Positions 1 to 7,096 of a stretch of 11,624 nucleotides of DNA are shown here, piece after piece. The DNA comes from Burkholderiaceae bacterium (lineage in GTDB: Bacteria; Pseudomonadota; Gammaproteobacteria; Burkholderiales; Burkholderiaceae_E): NCBI GenBank assembly GCA_019428955.1, contig JAHYJF010000091.1, forward strand, positions 1 to 11,624. Reading direction: 5' to 3'. How positions within the stretch are numbered: position 1 is the stretch's first letter; each line of letters opens with the position of its first letter. The notes under the pieces were generated by a model, which saw only the letters and a program-made list of their open reading frames with translations, had not been told where the DNA came from and did not search any database. A program made the position numbers and the translations under genes.

Positions 1-1676
1 AGTGCCACCCGGTGTCCGCGCCCTTCGAGCTGCGGCGCAATCGCTGCCAACGCGGTGCCGCGCTCGAGCACCGTGGTCGCGCTGGTCTGGGCGCCGAAAT
101 GGGGCAGCTCCAGCGCCTGCGCGACGTTGAGCCGCCAGTCGATCAACCCGATCAGCGTCCCGGTGACGTACTGGATGATGTTGCTGCCCCCGGGAGAGCC
201 GAGCGCGGCTTCCAGGCGGCCACTGCTGTCGAGCACGATGGTTGGGGCCATCGAACTGCGTGGCCGCTTGCCGGGCTCGACGCGGTTGGCGATCGGCCGA
301 CCCTGCTGGTCGACGGGCGCAAAGGAAAAATCGGTGAGCTGGTTATTGAGCAGGAAGCCGCCCACCATGTGCAGGCTGCCGAAAGCCTGCTCGATCGAAG
401 AGGTCATCGACACCGCATTGCCGGCGCGATCGACCACGACCAGGTGCGAGGTTCCCGGCAAGGGCGCGGAGTGGTCGGTCCCCGCCAGCGGAGCACCGGA
501 GGGCACACCGGCGGGGGGCGCACCCAGCGAACGGGCCGGATCGATCAGCGCCGCCCGGCCTGCCAGGTAGTCGCTAGCCAGCATGCCGGCGACCGGCACA
601 TTGACGAAGGCCGGGTCGGCGATATAGCGCGCCCGATCGGCGTAGGCGAGTCGGTAGGCTTCGGAAACCAGGTGAACCGCGGCGACCGAATTAGGCGCGA
701 GCCGCGCGAGATCGAAGCGCTCAAGCATGCCCAGCGTCTGCAAGGTAGTGATGCCCCCCGAGCTTGGCGGACCCATGCCGCAGACGCGGTACTCGACTCG
801 ATAGAGCGCACACAACGGGGCGCGCGCCACGGCCTGATATCCGGCGAGATCGGCGCGCGACAACTTGCCGGGGTGTGTCGGACTTGCGTGCACTGCGGCG
901 ACGATCGCGGCGGCGATCGGGCCACGATAGAAGGCATCCGCACCGCCGCTTGCGATCTGGCGCAGCGTCGTCGCAAGCTCCGGATTGCGCAGGATAGTTC
1001 CTGCCGGCCTGGCTCCGCCATCTGCGCTCAGGAAATAGGCGGCCGCGGTGCTCTGAGCCCGGATCCGCGTGACCTCCTTGGCGATCAGGGCGTGCAGCCG
1101 CGGCGAAACCGGGAACCCGCGCTCGGCGAGCGCGATCGCCGGTTCGAACAGCACCGCCCACGCCAGGCGGCCATGGCGCTGGTGAGCCAGCTCGAGTGCG
1201 CGCAGGACTCCTGGTGTGCCCACCGACAAGCCACTGTCGACCGCGTTGAAGAACGCCAGTGGGCGACCATCGGGCTGGAGAAACAACTCCGGCGAGGCGC
1301 CAGCCGGGGCCGTCTCGCGGCCGTCAAAGGAAACGATCTGCGCCTTGGCCGCCTCGTAGTGCAGCAGGAACGCCCCGCCACCGATGCCGGAAGACTGGGG
1401 CTCGACCAGGTTGAGCACCATTTGCACCGCAATTGCGGCGTCGACGGCACTCCCGCCCCGGGCCAGGATCGCCACCCCGGCTGCGGTGGCCAGCGGATTG
1501 GCCGCGACCACCATCTCGCGCGACGAGCGCACCAGCGCCTTGCTGCGCCAGCCCGATGCCGCCTCCGGGGCGCTGCGCTCGGCATCGCCGAGCAGGGGGA
1601 GCGCGCATCCCGCGGCTGCGACGAGCAGCGCAAGCGCCGCCGGCACGCGCCAGGCGCCTGTTACCAACGTGGCCAA
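1..1676 (-). CDS. ggt: Gamma-glutamyltransferase, partial (3' end beyond left edge), predicted lipoprotein
   Basis: This enzyme transfers or hydrolyses the gamma-glutamyl group of glutathione and similar peptides in the periplasm, after self-cleavage into two subunits. The minus frame is open for 558 codons and has no stop before the window edge. Visible motifs are DGRETAP with Arg120 (substrate carboxylate), GTSH with Thr409 (the predicted autocleavage and catalytic nucleophile, codon 450-452), LNNQLTDFS, RSSMAPT with Ser474-475 (oxyanion hole) and GSPGGS at 493-498. About 20-30 C-terminal residues are probably missing. I chose the TTG at 1676 because GGTGGG lies just upstream and this start gives a hydrophobic leader ending in AAAGC (Cys24), a plausible lipobox. 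The GTG at 1646 would leave too short a signal peptide. The gene begins 11 nt after the EI24 gene, so the two are probably cotranscribed. The family call is firm; the start and lipidation are inference. Confidence 0.93.
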   Translation of the reverse strand, partial: MATLVTGAWRVPAALALLVAAAGCALPLLGDAERSAPEAASGWRSKALVRSSREMVVAANPLATAAGVAILARGGSAVDAAIAVQMVLNLVEPQSSGIGGGAFLLHYEAAKAQIVSFDGRETAPAGASPELFLQPDGRPLAFFNAVDSGLSVGTPGVLRALELAHQRHGRLAWAVLFEPAIALAERGFPVSPRLHALIAKEVTRIRAQSTAAAYFLSADGGARPAGTILRNPELATTLRQIASGGADAFYRGPIAAAIVAAVHASPTHPGKLSRADLAGYQAVARAPLCALYRVEYRVCGMGPPSSGGITTLQTLGMLERFDLARLAPNSVAAVHLVSEAYRLAYADRARYIADPAFVNVPVAGMLASDYLAGRAALIDPARSLGAPPAGVPSGAPLAGTDHSAPLPGTSHLVVVDRAGNAVSMTSSIEQAFGSLHMVGGFLLNNQLTDFSFAPVDQQGRPIANRVEPGKRPRSSMAPTIVLDSSGRLEAALGSPGGSNIIQYVTGTLIGLIDWRLNVAQALELPHFGAQTSATTVLERGTALAAIAPQLEGRGHRVA

Positions 1677-1687
1677 CCGCCCACCAC

Positions 1688-2434
1688 TTACTGACGCACG
1701 ACTCCGTCACCGCGCTCGGCGCGCAACGCGGTGAGCGAGAAGTGAACGAAGGCCAGCGCCGATAACACCGGGGTCAACAGGAACAGCGGCGGGATGTAAT
1801 TGAGCACCGTAAGCATCCCGCCCAGCATGAAGGTCTGGCGTCGGTACTTGGCGATCAGCGCCCGGCGCTCGGCCGGATCGGCGTGCTCGACCAGGCTGTC
1901 GAAGCGCATGATCCGTGCCGTCAGCCAACTCCACCATAGCCACGGGATCACGACGGCCAGTGGCGGGATCAGCCACAGCGGGGCGGTCAGCAGGTATCCG
2001 ACGATGAAGATCGCGACACTTGAGAGAGCATTCCAGACGCTCGCCGTCACCGACCACGAACCGCGGCGCACCACGTCGGGGTAGACACGATTTCCCAGTT
2101 GGCGGGTCACCACCGGCATAACCATCACCCCGATCACCACCAGCGCGGTGACGAATGGCATCGGCAGCAGCAGCAGCATCGCCACCACAAAGGCCACCAA
2201 TGCCTGCATACCGTCGAAACCCAGGCGAACCGACTGTGCGTCGATCCAGTGCATCGCCCCCGATGTCCCGAAGATCGCCCCCCGGAGCCATTCGTTCAGT
2301 GGATCCCAGGCAAGCCAGGCGATGCCGATCCAGAAGACCAGCGCAAGCACGAGCGGGACTACCAGCAGGCCCAGCATCGCCGGGCGCAGCTGGCTGGCCA
2401 TTCCTCGCACCAGCGCAGTAAAAGCGCGTTCCAT
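1688..2434 (-). CDS. EI24 domain (CysZ-like) integral membrane protein
   Basis: This is a polytopic inner-membrane protein of about 248 residues in the EI24/CysZ superfamily. CysZ of E. coli is a sulfate permease, but this branch, common in beta- and gammaproteobacteria, has no assigned substrate. Hydrophobic stretches lie near residues 18-42, 77-110, 136-170 and 205-235. The sequence RRGSWSVTASVWNALSSV is followed by a long Pro- and Trp-rich hydrophobic segment (LLTAPLWLIPPLAVVIPWLW), and a DSLVEHADPAERRAL loop precedes the last membrane pair; this pattern is typical of the family. ATG codons at 2443 and 2434 are both possible and neither has a Shine-Dalgarno sequence. I prefer 2434 because a TATCAT hexamer ends 7 nt before it, which fits a leaderless transcript. 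The stop is followed after 11 nt by the ggt start, suggesting an operon. Family is confident; sulfate transport should not be assumed. Confidence 0.87.
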   Translation of the reverse strand: MERAFTALVRGMASQLRPAMLGLLVVPLVLALVFWIGIAWLAWDPLNEWLRGAIFGTSGAMHWIDAQSVRLGFDGMQALVAFVVAMLLLLPMPFVTALVVIGVMVMPVVTRQLGNRVYPDVVRRGSWSVTASVWNALSSVAIFIVGYLLTAPLWLIPPLAVVIPWLWWSWLTARIMRFDSLVEHADPAERRALIAKYRRQTFMLGGMLTVLNYIPPLFLLTPVLSALAFVHFSLTALRAERGDGVVRQ

Positions 2435-2441
2435 ACCGACC

Positions 2442-2447
2442 ATGATA
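2442..2447 (-). promoter_or_regulatory. Candidate -10 element for the EI24 gene (leaderless)
   Basis: On the minus strand the hexamer reads TATCAT and ends 7 nt before the ATG at 2434, so transcription would begin at or next to the start codon. I see no good -35 at the usual spacing and no Shine-Dalgarno sequence. The alternative ATG at 2443 would overlap this hexamer. Confidence 0.35.
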
Positions 2448-2459
2448 CCGTGCGTCGGC

Positions 2460-2479
2460 GCGCGCCCGTAAGGGCGTGC
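2460..2479. repeat. Inverted repeat with GTAA loop between divergent genes
   Basis: GCGCGCCC and GGGCGTGC flank the tetranucleotide GTAA; all eight positions pair if one G-T is allowed. It sits between the two candidate -10 elements at 2442-2447 and 2499-2504, where their -35 regions would fall. It could be an operator for a regulator of both genes. It would not be transcribed if both genes are leaderless, so an RNA role is less likely. GC-rich DNA forms such dyads by chance, so this is tentative. Confidence 0.35.
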
Positions 2480-2498
2480 AAGTCAACCAGAGCAGCGC

Positions 2499-2504
2499 CA
2501 TAAT
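2499..2504 (+). promoter_or_regulatory. Candidate -10 element for the small plus-strand gene (leaderless)
   Basis: CATAAT differs from TATAAT at one position and ends 7 nt before the ATG at 2512, with no Shine-Dalgarno sequence between. GTGCAA at 2476-2481 lies at 17-nt spacing and matches the -35 consensus at only three positions. Confidence 0.35.
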
Positions 2505-2511
2505 CGCCGCC

Positions 2512-3009
2512 ATGAACCTTCTGTGCCTGATCCGCTTCGTCCCCGGCCATACCGGGCCACGCTCGGCAATCATGGGCTGCGATCGCTTCGAAGCGCGCCT
2601 GCCGGCGATCGGCGCCGCGCCGATCCATCGTGAGGGACTGCAGTTGCTCGTGCGGTTTCAGAACATCGCCAGCGCCCTGACCCTGCTCAGCGCTACGCTC
2701 GAGAATGCTGTCGACCAGGGCCACGCGATCAGCGCCGGCCTGGCACAGGGCATCCGCTCCAGCGCCACCGTGGCAACCAGCCTGTCGGGATTCACCGAGG
2801 GTTCGATCGCAGCGCTTTTCGAGATCGCCGCCGCAGCCGGGCGCCAGCAGGTGGCGATCAGCCAGAAACTGTCGAGCTTCGTGGCGCTGAGCGCTCCCCA
2901 GTTCGAGTCACGCTTCCAGCCGGGCTCAGCGGGCGACCCCAAGGCCCGCATCAGGATGCCCTTGGTGATGACCCCGCTCGCCCGGGGCCGCAGTACGGGT
3001 AGCGCCTGA
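2512..3009 (+). CDS. Hypothetical protein, small Ala/Ser-rich, predicted helical
   Basis: I do not recognise this 165-residue protein. The frame has strongly GC-biased third positions and prefers CGC for arginine, as neighbouring genes do. The overlapping minus frame (2658-2951) shares the same wobble positions but needs several AGG codons and is shorter, so I favour the plus strand. The N-terminal 50 residues are mixed. Residues 50-125 (from about LLVRFQNIASAL to AISQKLSSF) are rich in Ala, Ser, Leu and Gln with few charges and would form long helices. The tail is basic and Pro/Gly-rich. There is no signal peptide, membrane segment or catalytic motif. The frame could also begin at a GTG at 2476, but AAGGG there is too close to act as a ribosome binding site. 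It is divergent from EI24 and convergent with hrpA, so it is transcribed alone. Confidence 0.5.
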   Translation: MNLLCLIRFVPGHTGPRSAIMGCDRFEARLPAIGAAPIHREGLQLLVRFQNIASALTLLSATLENAVDQGHAISAGLAQGIRSSATVATSLSGFTEGSIAALFEIAAAAGRQQVAISQKLSSFVALSAPQFESRFQPGSAGDPKARIRMPLVMTPLARGRSTGSA

Positions 3010-3020
3010 GAGCACTCTCA
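3007..3020. repeat. Palindrome containing both convergent stop codons
   Basis: TGAGAG-CA-CTCTCA is an exact 6-bp inverted repeat with a 2-nt centre. The plus-strand gene ends with its first TGA and hrpA ends with the TGA read from the other side. The CTCTC arm can instead pair with GAGAG at 3025-3029. There is no T-run on either side, so a standard intrinsic terminator is not supported. Confidence 0.4.
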
Positions 3021-6000
3021 GCCGGAGAGCGCGCGCAGCGCCTTCTGGAGCCGTTTCAACGACACCGGCATGGCGGTGCGCAGGGTCTGCGCGAACAGTG
3101 ACACCCGGAGTTCCTCCAACAGCCAGCCGAATTCCGCCAGGCGCGCATCGGCCTGGCCGCGCCGCGCGTGCACCAGGCGCCGATAGTTGGCCAGCAACGG
3201 AGCGAGCTCGGAGCGGCGCTGGGTGTCGCGCTCCGGATCCTCACGCAACTTGTCCAGCCGCAACGCGATCGCCTTGAGGTAACGCGGCAGGTGCGGCCAT
3301 TGCGCCAGTGGGGTCTTGGTGACGAAATTGCGCGGCAGCAGCCAGGCCATTTGCTCCTCGACGTCGGCAACCACCGCTGGAAAAGCCCGCACCGTGGCGA
3401 GCTTCTTGATGACCGGCGCGCGTTGCGCGAGCACCGCCGCCAATTGGCGCACCAGTTCCTGGCCGATCAGGTTCAGGCGCGGTCGCGCCTTGGCGACACG
3501 ATCGGCGAACTCCTCGGCGTTGTTCGGCAGCCCGTCGGTCAAACAGGCGCGTTCGATCAAGCCCGAGACCAGTTCGGCACGCAGTTCGACGGCGTCGCCG
3601 AAACTCGCGTAGGCCACCGCGATCTGCTGAAAACCCGGGACGCCGCGCTCGAAGAACCGCAGCTGCTCGCGCAGCGCGATCGCGAGCAGGCGGCGCACCC
3701 CGGCGTGATGGGCCGCGGCGGCCTCGTCCGGGTCATCGAAGACCTGCAGCTCGACCGCATCGCCGCGGTCGATCAATCCCGGATAGCCGATCAGGGTCTC
3801 GCCCGCGCGTCCGCCCGGCAACGGAATCTCGAGCAATTCCGGCAGCTCGCCGAACGACCAGGTGCTAAGACGTTCTCCCGCGACCTGCGCCATGGATGAG
3901 GGCAACGCCGCGCCCTGCGCGGCGCCGCCGTTGGCCCCGGGCTGCTCAGCTAGCGGTTTGCGGTCGCCGCGCCGCGTCTTCTGACCACCCTGCTCAGCAT
4001 CCCCGGCGGGCCGGAGCGTACCGGCGACTCCGGCGAGCGCCTGCTGAAAGGCGCCCCGCGCCCGCTCCCCGTGGTCGGCGCGCAGCTGTGCCAGGTTGCG
4101 CGATTGCGCGATATGGCGAGCGTGCCCATCGACCACGCGATAGTTCATCTGCAGGTGGGCGGGCACCGTCTCGAGTCGGAAATCAGCGGCAGTCGCGCGG
4201 ATCGAGCGGCGCTCCTGCAGGTCAGCGATCAGCGCATCGAGCAGGGCTTGCTCGCCGGCACGTTCCTGCCACAGGTTGGCGAACTCCTGGGCGAACTCCG
4301 GAATCGGCGCGACGTGACGCCGGAGCTTGGGCGCGAGCGAGCGCAGCAGCGCTGCCGCCTTGTCGCGCAGCATGCCGGCAACCAGCCAATCGCAGCGCTG
4401 CAGGTCGATCTGGTTCAGGAGCGCCAGCGGCACCACCAGCGTCACCCCGTCATCGTCGGCCCCCGGATCGAAGTGGTAATCGAGCTCGAATTCGGCCGAA
4501 CGCATCCGCAGGCGGCGCGGGAATGCTTCGCTGGAGACTCCCTCCGAGTCCTTGCGCAACAGCTCAGCGCGCGAGAGCATCAGCAGGCGCGGATCGTGGC
4601 GCACTTCCCGCCGGTACCAGTCCTCGAGCATCCGGCCCGACACGATCTCGGCGGGAATTCGCGCCGCGAACCAGTCGTAGAGGAAATTCTCGTCGACCAA
4701 CAACTCCGGGCGCCTGATCTTGTGTTCGAGCTTCTCGATTTCAGCGATCAGCCGGCGGTTGTAGCGCAGGAATGGCAGCCGCTGCTCATCGGCACCGGTC
4801 ATCCAGTCGCCGCCCACCAGGGCCTCACGAATCAGCACTTCGCGGGCGCGCACCGGCTCGCGCGCGGCGTAGTCGACCCGGCGCTGGGCGTAGACCACCA
4901 ATCCGTAGAGCATGCCGCGCTCGCCCGCCACGACCTGCCCGGCGTCCTTGGACCAGCGCGGCTCGGACCAGCTGCGTTGGATCAGGTGTTCGGCCGCCGC
5001 CTCGATCCACTCCGGCTCGATGCGCGCGACGGTGCGCGCGTAGAGCCGATTGGTATCGACCATCTCCGCGGCCATCAACCAGCGTGGCGCCTTGCGCACC
5101 AGAGCTGACGAGGGATGGATCGCGAACCTGGTCTGGTGCGTGCCCGCGTAAGTGGGCTCTTCGGGCACCTTGCAACCGAGGTTGCCTAGCAGGCCGGTGA
5201 GCAGCGCGCGATGCAGCGGCTCATGCCCGCAGGGCGTGTCCTGGACCCGCCAGCGCAGCTCGCGCACCGCCTGCGCCAATTGGCCGTGAACATCGGACCA
5301 CTCGCGCAGGCGCCGCGCCGAGAGGAATTCGCGCCCCAGCCGGGCGGCGAGCAGGCGATTGGATTCCTTCTCCTTCTGTGCCTGTTGCCAGTAATCCCAA
5401 ATCCGCACCAGCGCGCTGAAATCGGATTTCTCGTCGGCGAAGCGCCGGTGCGCCTGGTCGGCTGCCAGCTGACGCTCGATGGGACGCTCGCGGGGATCCT
5501 GGACCGAGAGCGCCGCCGCGACGATCAGCACCTCGCGCAGCGATCCCAGTTCATGCCCGGCCAGCAGCATCCGCGCCACCCGGGGGTCGAGCGGCAGGCT
5601 GGACAGCTGGCGGCCGGTGTCGGTCAGGCGGTTATCGTCATCGAGCGCATGAAGCTCGCGCAGCAGCGCGAAGCCGTCGGCAATCGCCCGGCCCGAGGGC
5701 GGGTCGAGGAACGGGAAAAGGTCGATCTCGCCCAGGCGCAGCGCGCGCATGCGCAGGATCACGCCGGCCAGCGACGAGCGCATGATCTCCGGATCGGTGA
5801 ACCGCGGCCGGCGTGCGAAATCGGCCTCGTCGTAGAGCCGGATGCACACCCCGCCCATCACCCGGCCGCAACGACCAGAGCGCTGGTTGGCCGCGGCCTG
5901 CGAGATCGGCTCGATCTGCAGCTGCTCGACCTTGCCGCGCAGCCGATAGCGCTTGACCCGCGCCACGCCGGTATCGACGACGTAGCGAATCCCGGGCACG

Positions 6001-7061
6001 GTCAGCGAGGTCTCGGCAACGTTGGTCGCAAGCACTATGCGCCGGCCGTTGGAACCGCTGAAGATCCGCTGCTGATCGGCCGCCGGCAGGCGCGCGAAGA
6101 GCGGCAGGATTTCGACCGGGCCGCGCGACCCGCCGCCCGCGCGGCGGCCGGCCTCGACGCCGTAGGCCCAGCGCAGGTGCTGGGCGGCATCGCGGATCTC
6201 TCTCTCGCCGGGTAAAAACACCAGCACGTCGCCCGGAGCTTCGCGCCAGAGTTCGTCGATGGCGTCCTCGATTCGCGCCGGCAAGTCGGTTTCGTCGTCG
6301 TCGCCGCGCGCTCGCCGGCCAGCCGGCGGCGCTGGCTGCTGCGCCCCGGAGGCTCCCGGCAAGGCCGGTCGGTAGCGCAATTCCACCGGAAACAGCCGGC
6401 CCGAAACCTCTATCACTGGCGCCGGCTGGCCGATGCTGCCGAAATGGCGCGCAAAACGCTCGGCATCGATGGTCGCCGAGGTAATCACCACCCGCAGGGT
6501 GTCGCGCCGCGGCCCCTCGAGCAGGCGGCGGACATAGCCAAGCAGGAAATCGATGTTCAGGCTTCGCTCGTGGGCCTCGTCGATGATCAGCGTGTCATAG
6601 TGCTCGAGCAGCGGATCGGAGAGCGTCTCGGCGAGCAGGATGCCGTCGGTCATCAGCTTGATCGAGGCGCCTGGCTCGAGGGTCTCGCCAAAGCGGATCT
6701 TGTAGCCGACGTGCATCCCCGGCGGCGAACCCAGTTCCTGCGCAATTCGCTTCGCCACCGAGGTCGCCGCGAGCCGCCGCGGCTGGGTATGGCCGATCAT
6801 CCCGGCGCTTCCCCTGCCCGCCAGCAGGCAGATCTTGGGCAGCTGGGTGGTCTTGCCCGAGCCGGTCTCGCCACAGACGATCACCACCGGGTGCGCCCGG
6901 ATCGCGGCCGCGATGACCTCGCGCTGCCGGCTTACCGGCAGTTCTTCTGGGAAACGCAGCTCTGGCAGGGGGGCCGGGGCATAGGCGGGGCGCGCCCCGG
7001 TACGCCCGCCGTCCACCGGGCCGCCGCGGCGTTTGCGCTGCGCCGATGGTCTGGGGGTCAT
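3018..7061 (-). CDS. hrpA: ATP-dependent RNA helicase HrpA (DEAH-box)
   Basis: HrpA is a cytoplasmic DEAH-box RNA helicase. In E. coli it has been linked to fimbrial mRNA processing and to rescue of collided ribosomes. At 1347 residues the protein is close to the roughly 1300 of E. coli. Helicase motifs are GETGSGKT (64-71), DEAH (161-164), SAT (195-197), FLPGEREI near 282-289, ATNVAETSLTVPG near 345-357 and QRSGRCGR (393-400). The HA2 and OB-like regions follow, then the long HrpA-specific C-terminal region from about WSFGELPE (1068). The N-terminus is about 50 residues shorter than E. coli HrpA. Two low-complexity insertions stand out, at about 233-262 and 1013-1056. The ATG at 7061 lies 8 nt from a minus-strand TATAAT and has no clear Shine-Dalgarno sequence. 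It diverges from argA across 22 bp. Confidence 0.97.
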   Translation of the reverse strand: MTPRPSAQRKRRGGPVDGGRTGARPAYAPAPLPELRFPEELPVSRQREVIAAAIRAHPVVIVCGETGSGKTTQLPKICLLAGRGSAGMIGHTQPRRLAATSVAKRIAQELGSPPGMHVGYKIRFGETLEPGASIKLMTDGILLAETLSDPLLEHYDTLIIDEAHERSLNIDFLLGYVRRLLEGPRRDTLRVVITSATIDAERFARHFGSIGQPAPVIEVSGRLFPVELRYRPALPGASGAQQPAPPAGRRARGDDDETDLPARIEDAIDELWREAPGDVLVFLPGEREIRDAAQHLRWAYGVEAGRRAGGGSRGPVEILPLFARLPAADQQRIFSGSNGRRIVLATNVAETSLTVPGIRYVVDTGVARVKRYRLRGKVEQLQIEPISQAAANQRSGRCGRVMGGVCIRLYDEADFARRPRFTDPEIMRSSLAGVILRMRALRLGEIDLFPFLDPPSGRAIADGFALLRELHALDDDNRLTDTGRQLSSLPLDPRVARMLLAGHELGSLREVLIVAAALSVQDPRERPIERQLAADQAHRRFADEKSDFSALVRIWDYWQQAQKEKESNRLLAARLGREFLSARRLREWSDVHGQLAQAVRELRWRVQDTPCGHEPLHRALLTGLLGNLGCKVPEEPTYAGTHQTRFAIHPSSALVRKAPRWLMAAEMVDTNRLYARTVARIEPEWIEAAAEHLIQRSWSEPRWSKDAGQVVAGERGMLYGLVVYAQRRVDYAAREPVRAREVLIREALVGGDWMTGADEQRLPFLRYNRRLIAEIEKLEHKIRRPELLVDENFLYDWFAARIPAEIVSGRMLEDWYRREVRHDPRLLMLSRAELLRKDSEGVSSEAFPRRLRMRSAEFELDYHFDPGADDDGVTLVVPLALLNQIDLQRCDWLVAGMLRDKAAALLRSLAPKLRRHVAPIPEFAQEFANLWQERAGEQALLDALIADLQERRSIRATAADFRLETVPAHLQMNYRVVDGHARHIAQSRNLAQLRADHGERARGAFQQALAGVAGTLRPAGDAEQGGQKTRRGDRKPLAEQPGANGGAAQGAALPSSMAQVAGERLSTWSFGELPELLEIPLPGGRAGETLIGYPGLIDRGDAVELQVFDDPDEAAAAHHAGVRRLLAIALREQLRFFERGVPGFQQIAVAYASFGDAVELRAELVSGLIERACLTDGLPNNAEEFADRVAKARPRLNLIGQELVRQLAAVLAQRAPVIKKLATVRAFPAVVADVEEQMAWLLPRNFVTKTPLAQWPHLPRYLKAIALRLDKLREDPERDTQRRSELAPLLANYRRLVHARRGQADARLAEFGWLLEELRVSLFAQTLRTAMPVSLKRLQKALRALSG

Positions 7062-7069
7062 GACCTGTA

Positions 7070-7077
7070 ATTATAAT
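7070..7077. promoter_or_regulatory. Bidirectional -10 element shared by hrpA and argA
   Basis: ATTATAAT is a perfect 8-bp palindrome giving a consensus TATAAT on each strand: 7072-7077 for argA and 7075-7070 for hrpA. The argA ATG (7084) begins 7 nt after its hexamer ends, exactly where a transcript would start. The hrpA ATG (7061) begins 9 nt after its own hexamer ends. Neither gene has a Shine-Dalgarno sequence, so both transcripts are predicted to be leaderless or nearly so. No convincing -35 was found on either side. Confidence 0.65.
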
Positions 7078-7081
7078 GGCG

Positions 7082-7096
7082 CGATGGAATCCATCG
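7082..7096. repeat. Perfect inverted repeat over the argA start codon
   Basis: CGATGGA and TCCATCG flank a single central A (7089), and the argA ATG (7084-7086) lies inside the left arm. It could be an operator or a local RNA fold covering a leaderless start. It also encodes the conserved-looking first residues of ArgA, so the symmetry may be coincidental. Confidence 0.4.

Noticed and set aside
12..1694. 560-codon open frame on the plus strand
   Set aside because: It lies entirely antisense to ggt, whose catalytic Thr, DGRETAP, SSM and GSPGGS motifs are clear; the plus product is Arg/Gly/Gln-rich nonsense with no family resemblance. High GC keeps this frame open.
1707..2573. 288-codon minus frame over the EI24 gene
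   Set aside because: It is the out-of-frame shadow of the EI24 protein, which has the proper hydrophobic pattern and family motifs.
2658..2951. 97-residue minus-strand frame opposite the small unknown gene
   Set aside because: Wobble positions coincide, so it is not excluded by composition, but it is shorter, uses several AGG codons unlike neighbouring genes and has no ribosome binding site.
4071..6215. Long plus-strand frames (345 and 334 codons) inside hrpA
   Set aside because: They are antisense shadows of hrpA, with no ribosome binding site or recognisable domain; hrpA is intact and highly conserved here.
7064..7081. ArgR (ARG) box over the hrpA/argA promoter
   Set aside because: The AT-rich core loosely recalls the ARG box but matches the TGAATAATTATTCA core at only about 6 of 14 positions.
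7033..7083. Upstream start for argA
   Set aside because: It would overlap the hrpA coding region and the promoter, lacks a Shine-Dalgarno sequence, and the extra residues do not resemble ArgA.
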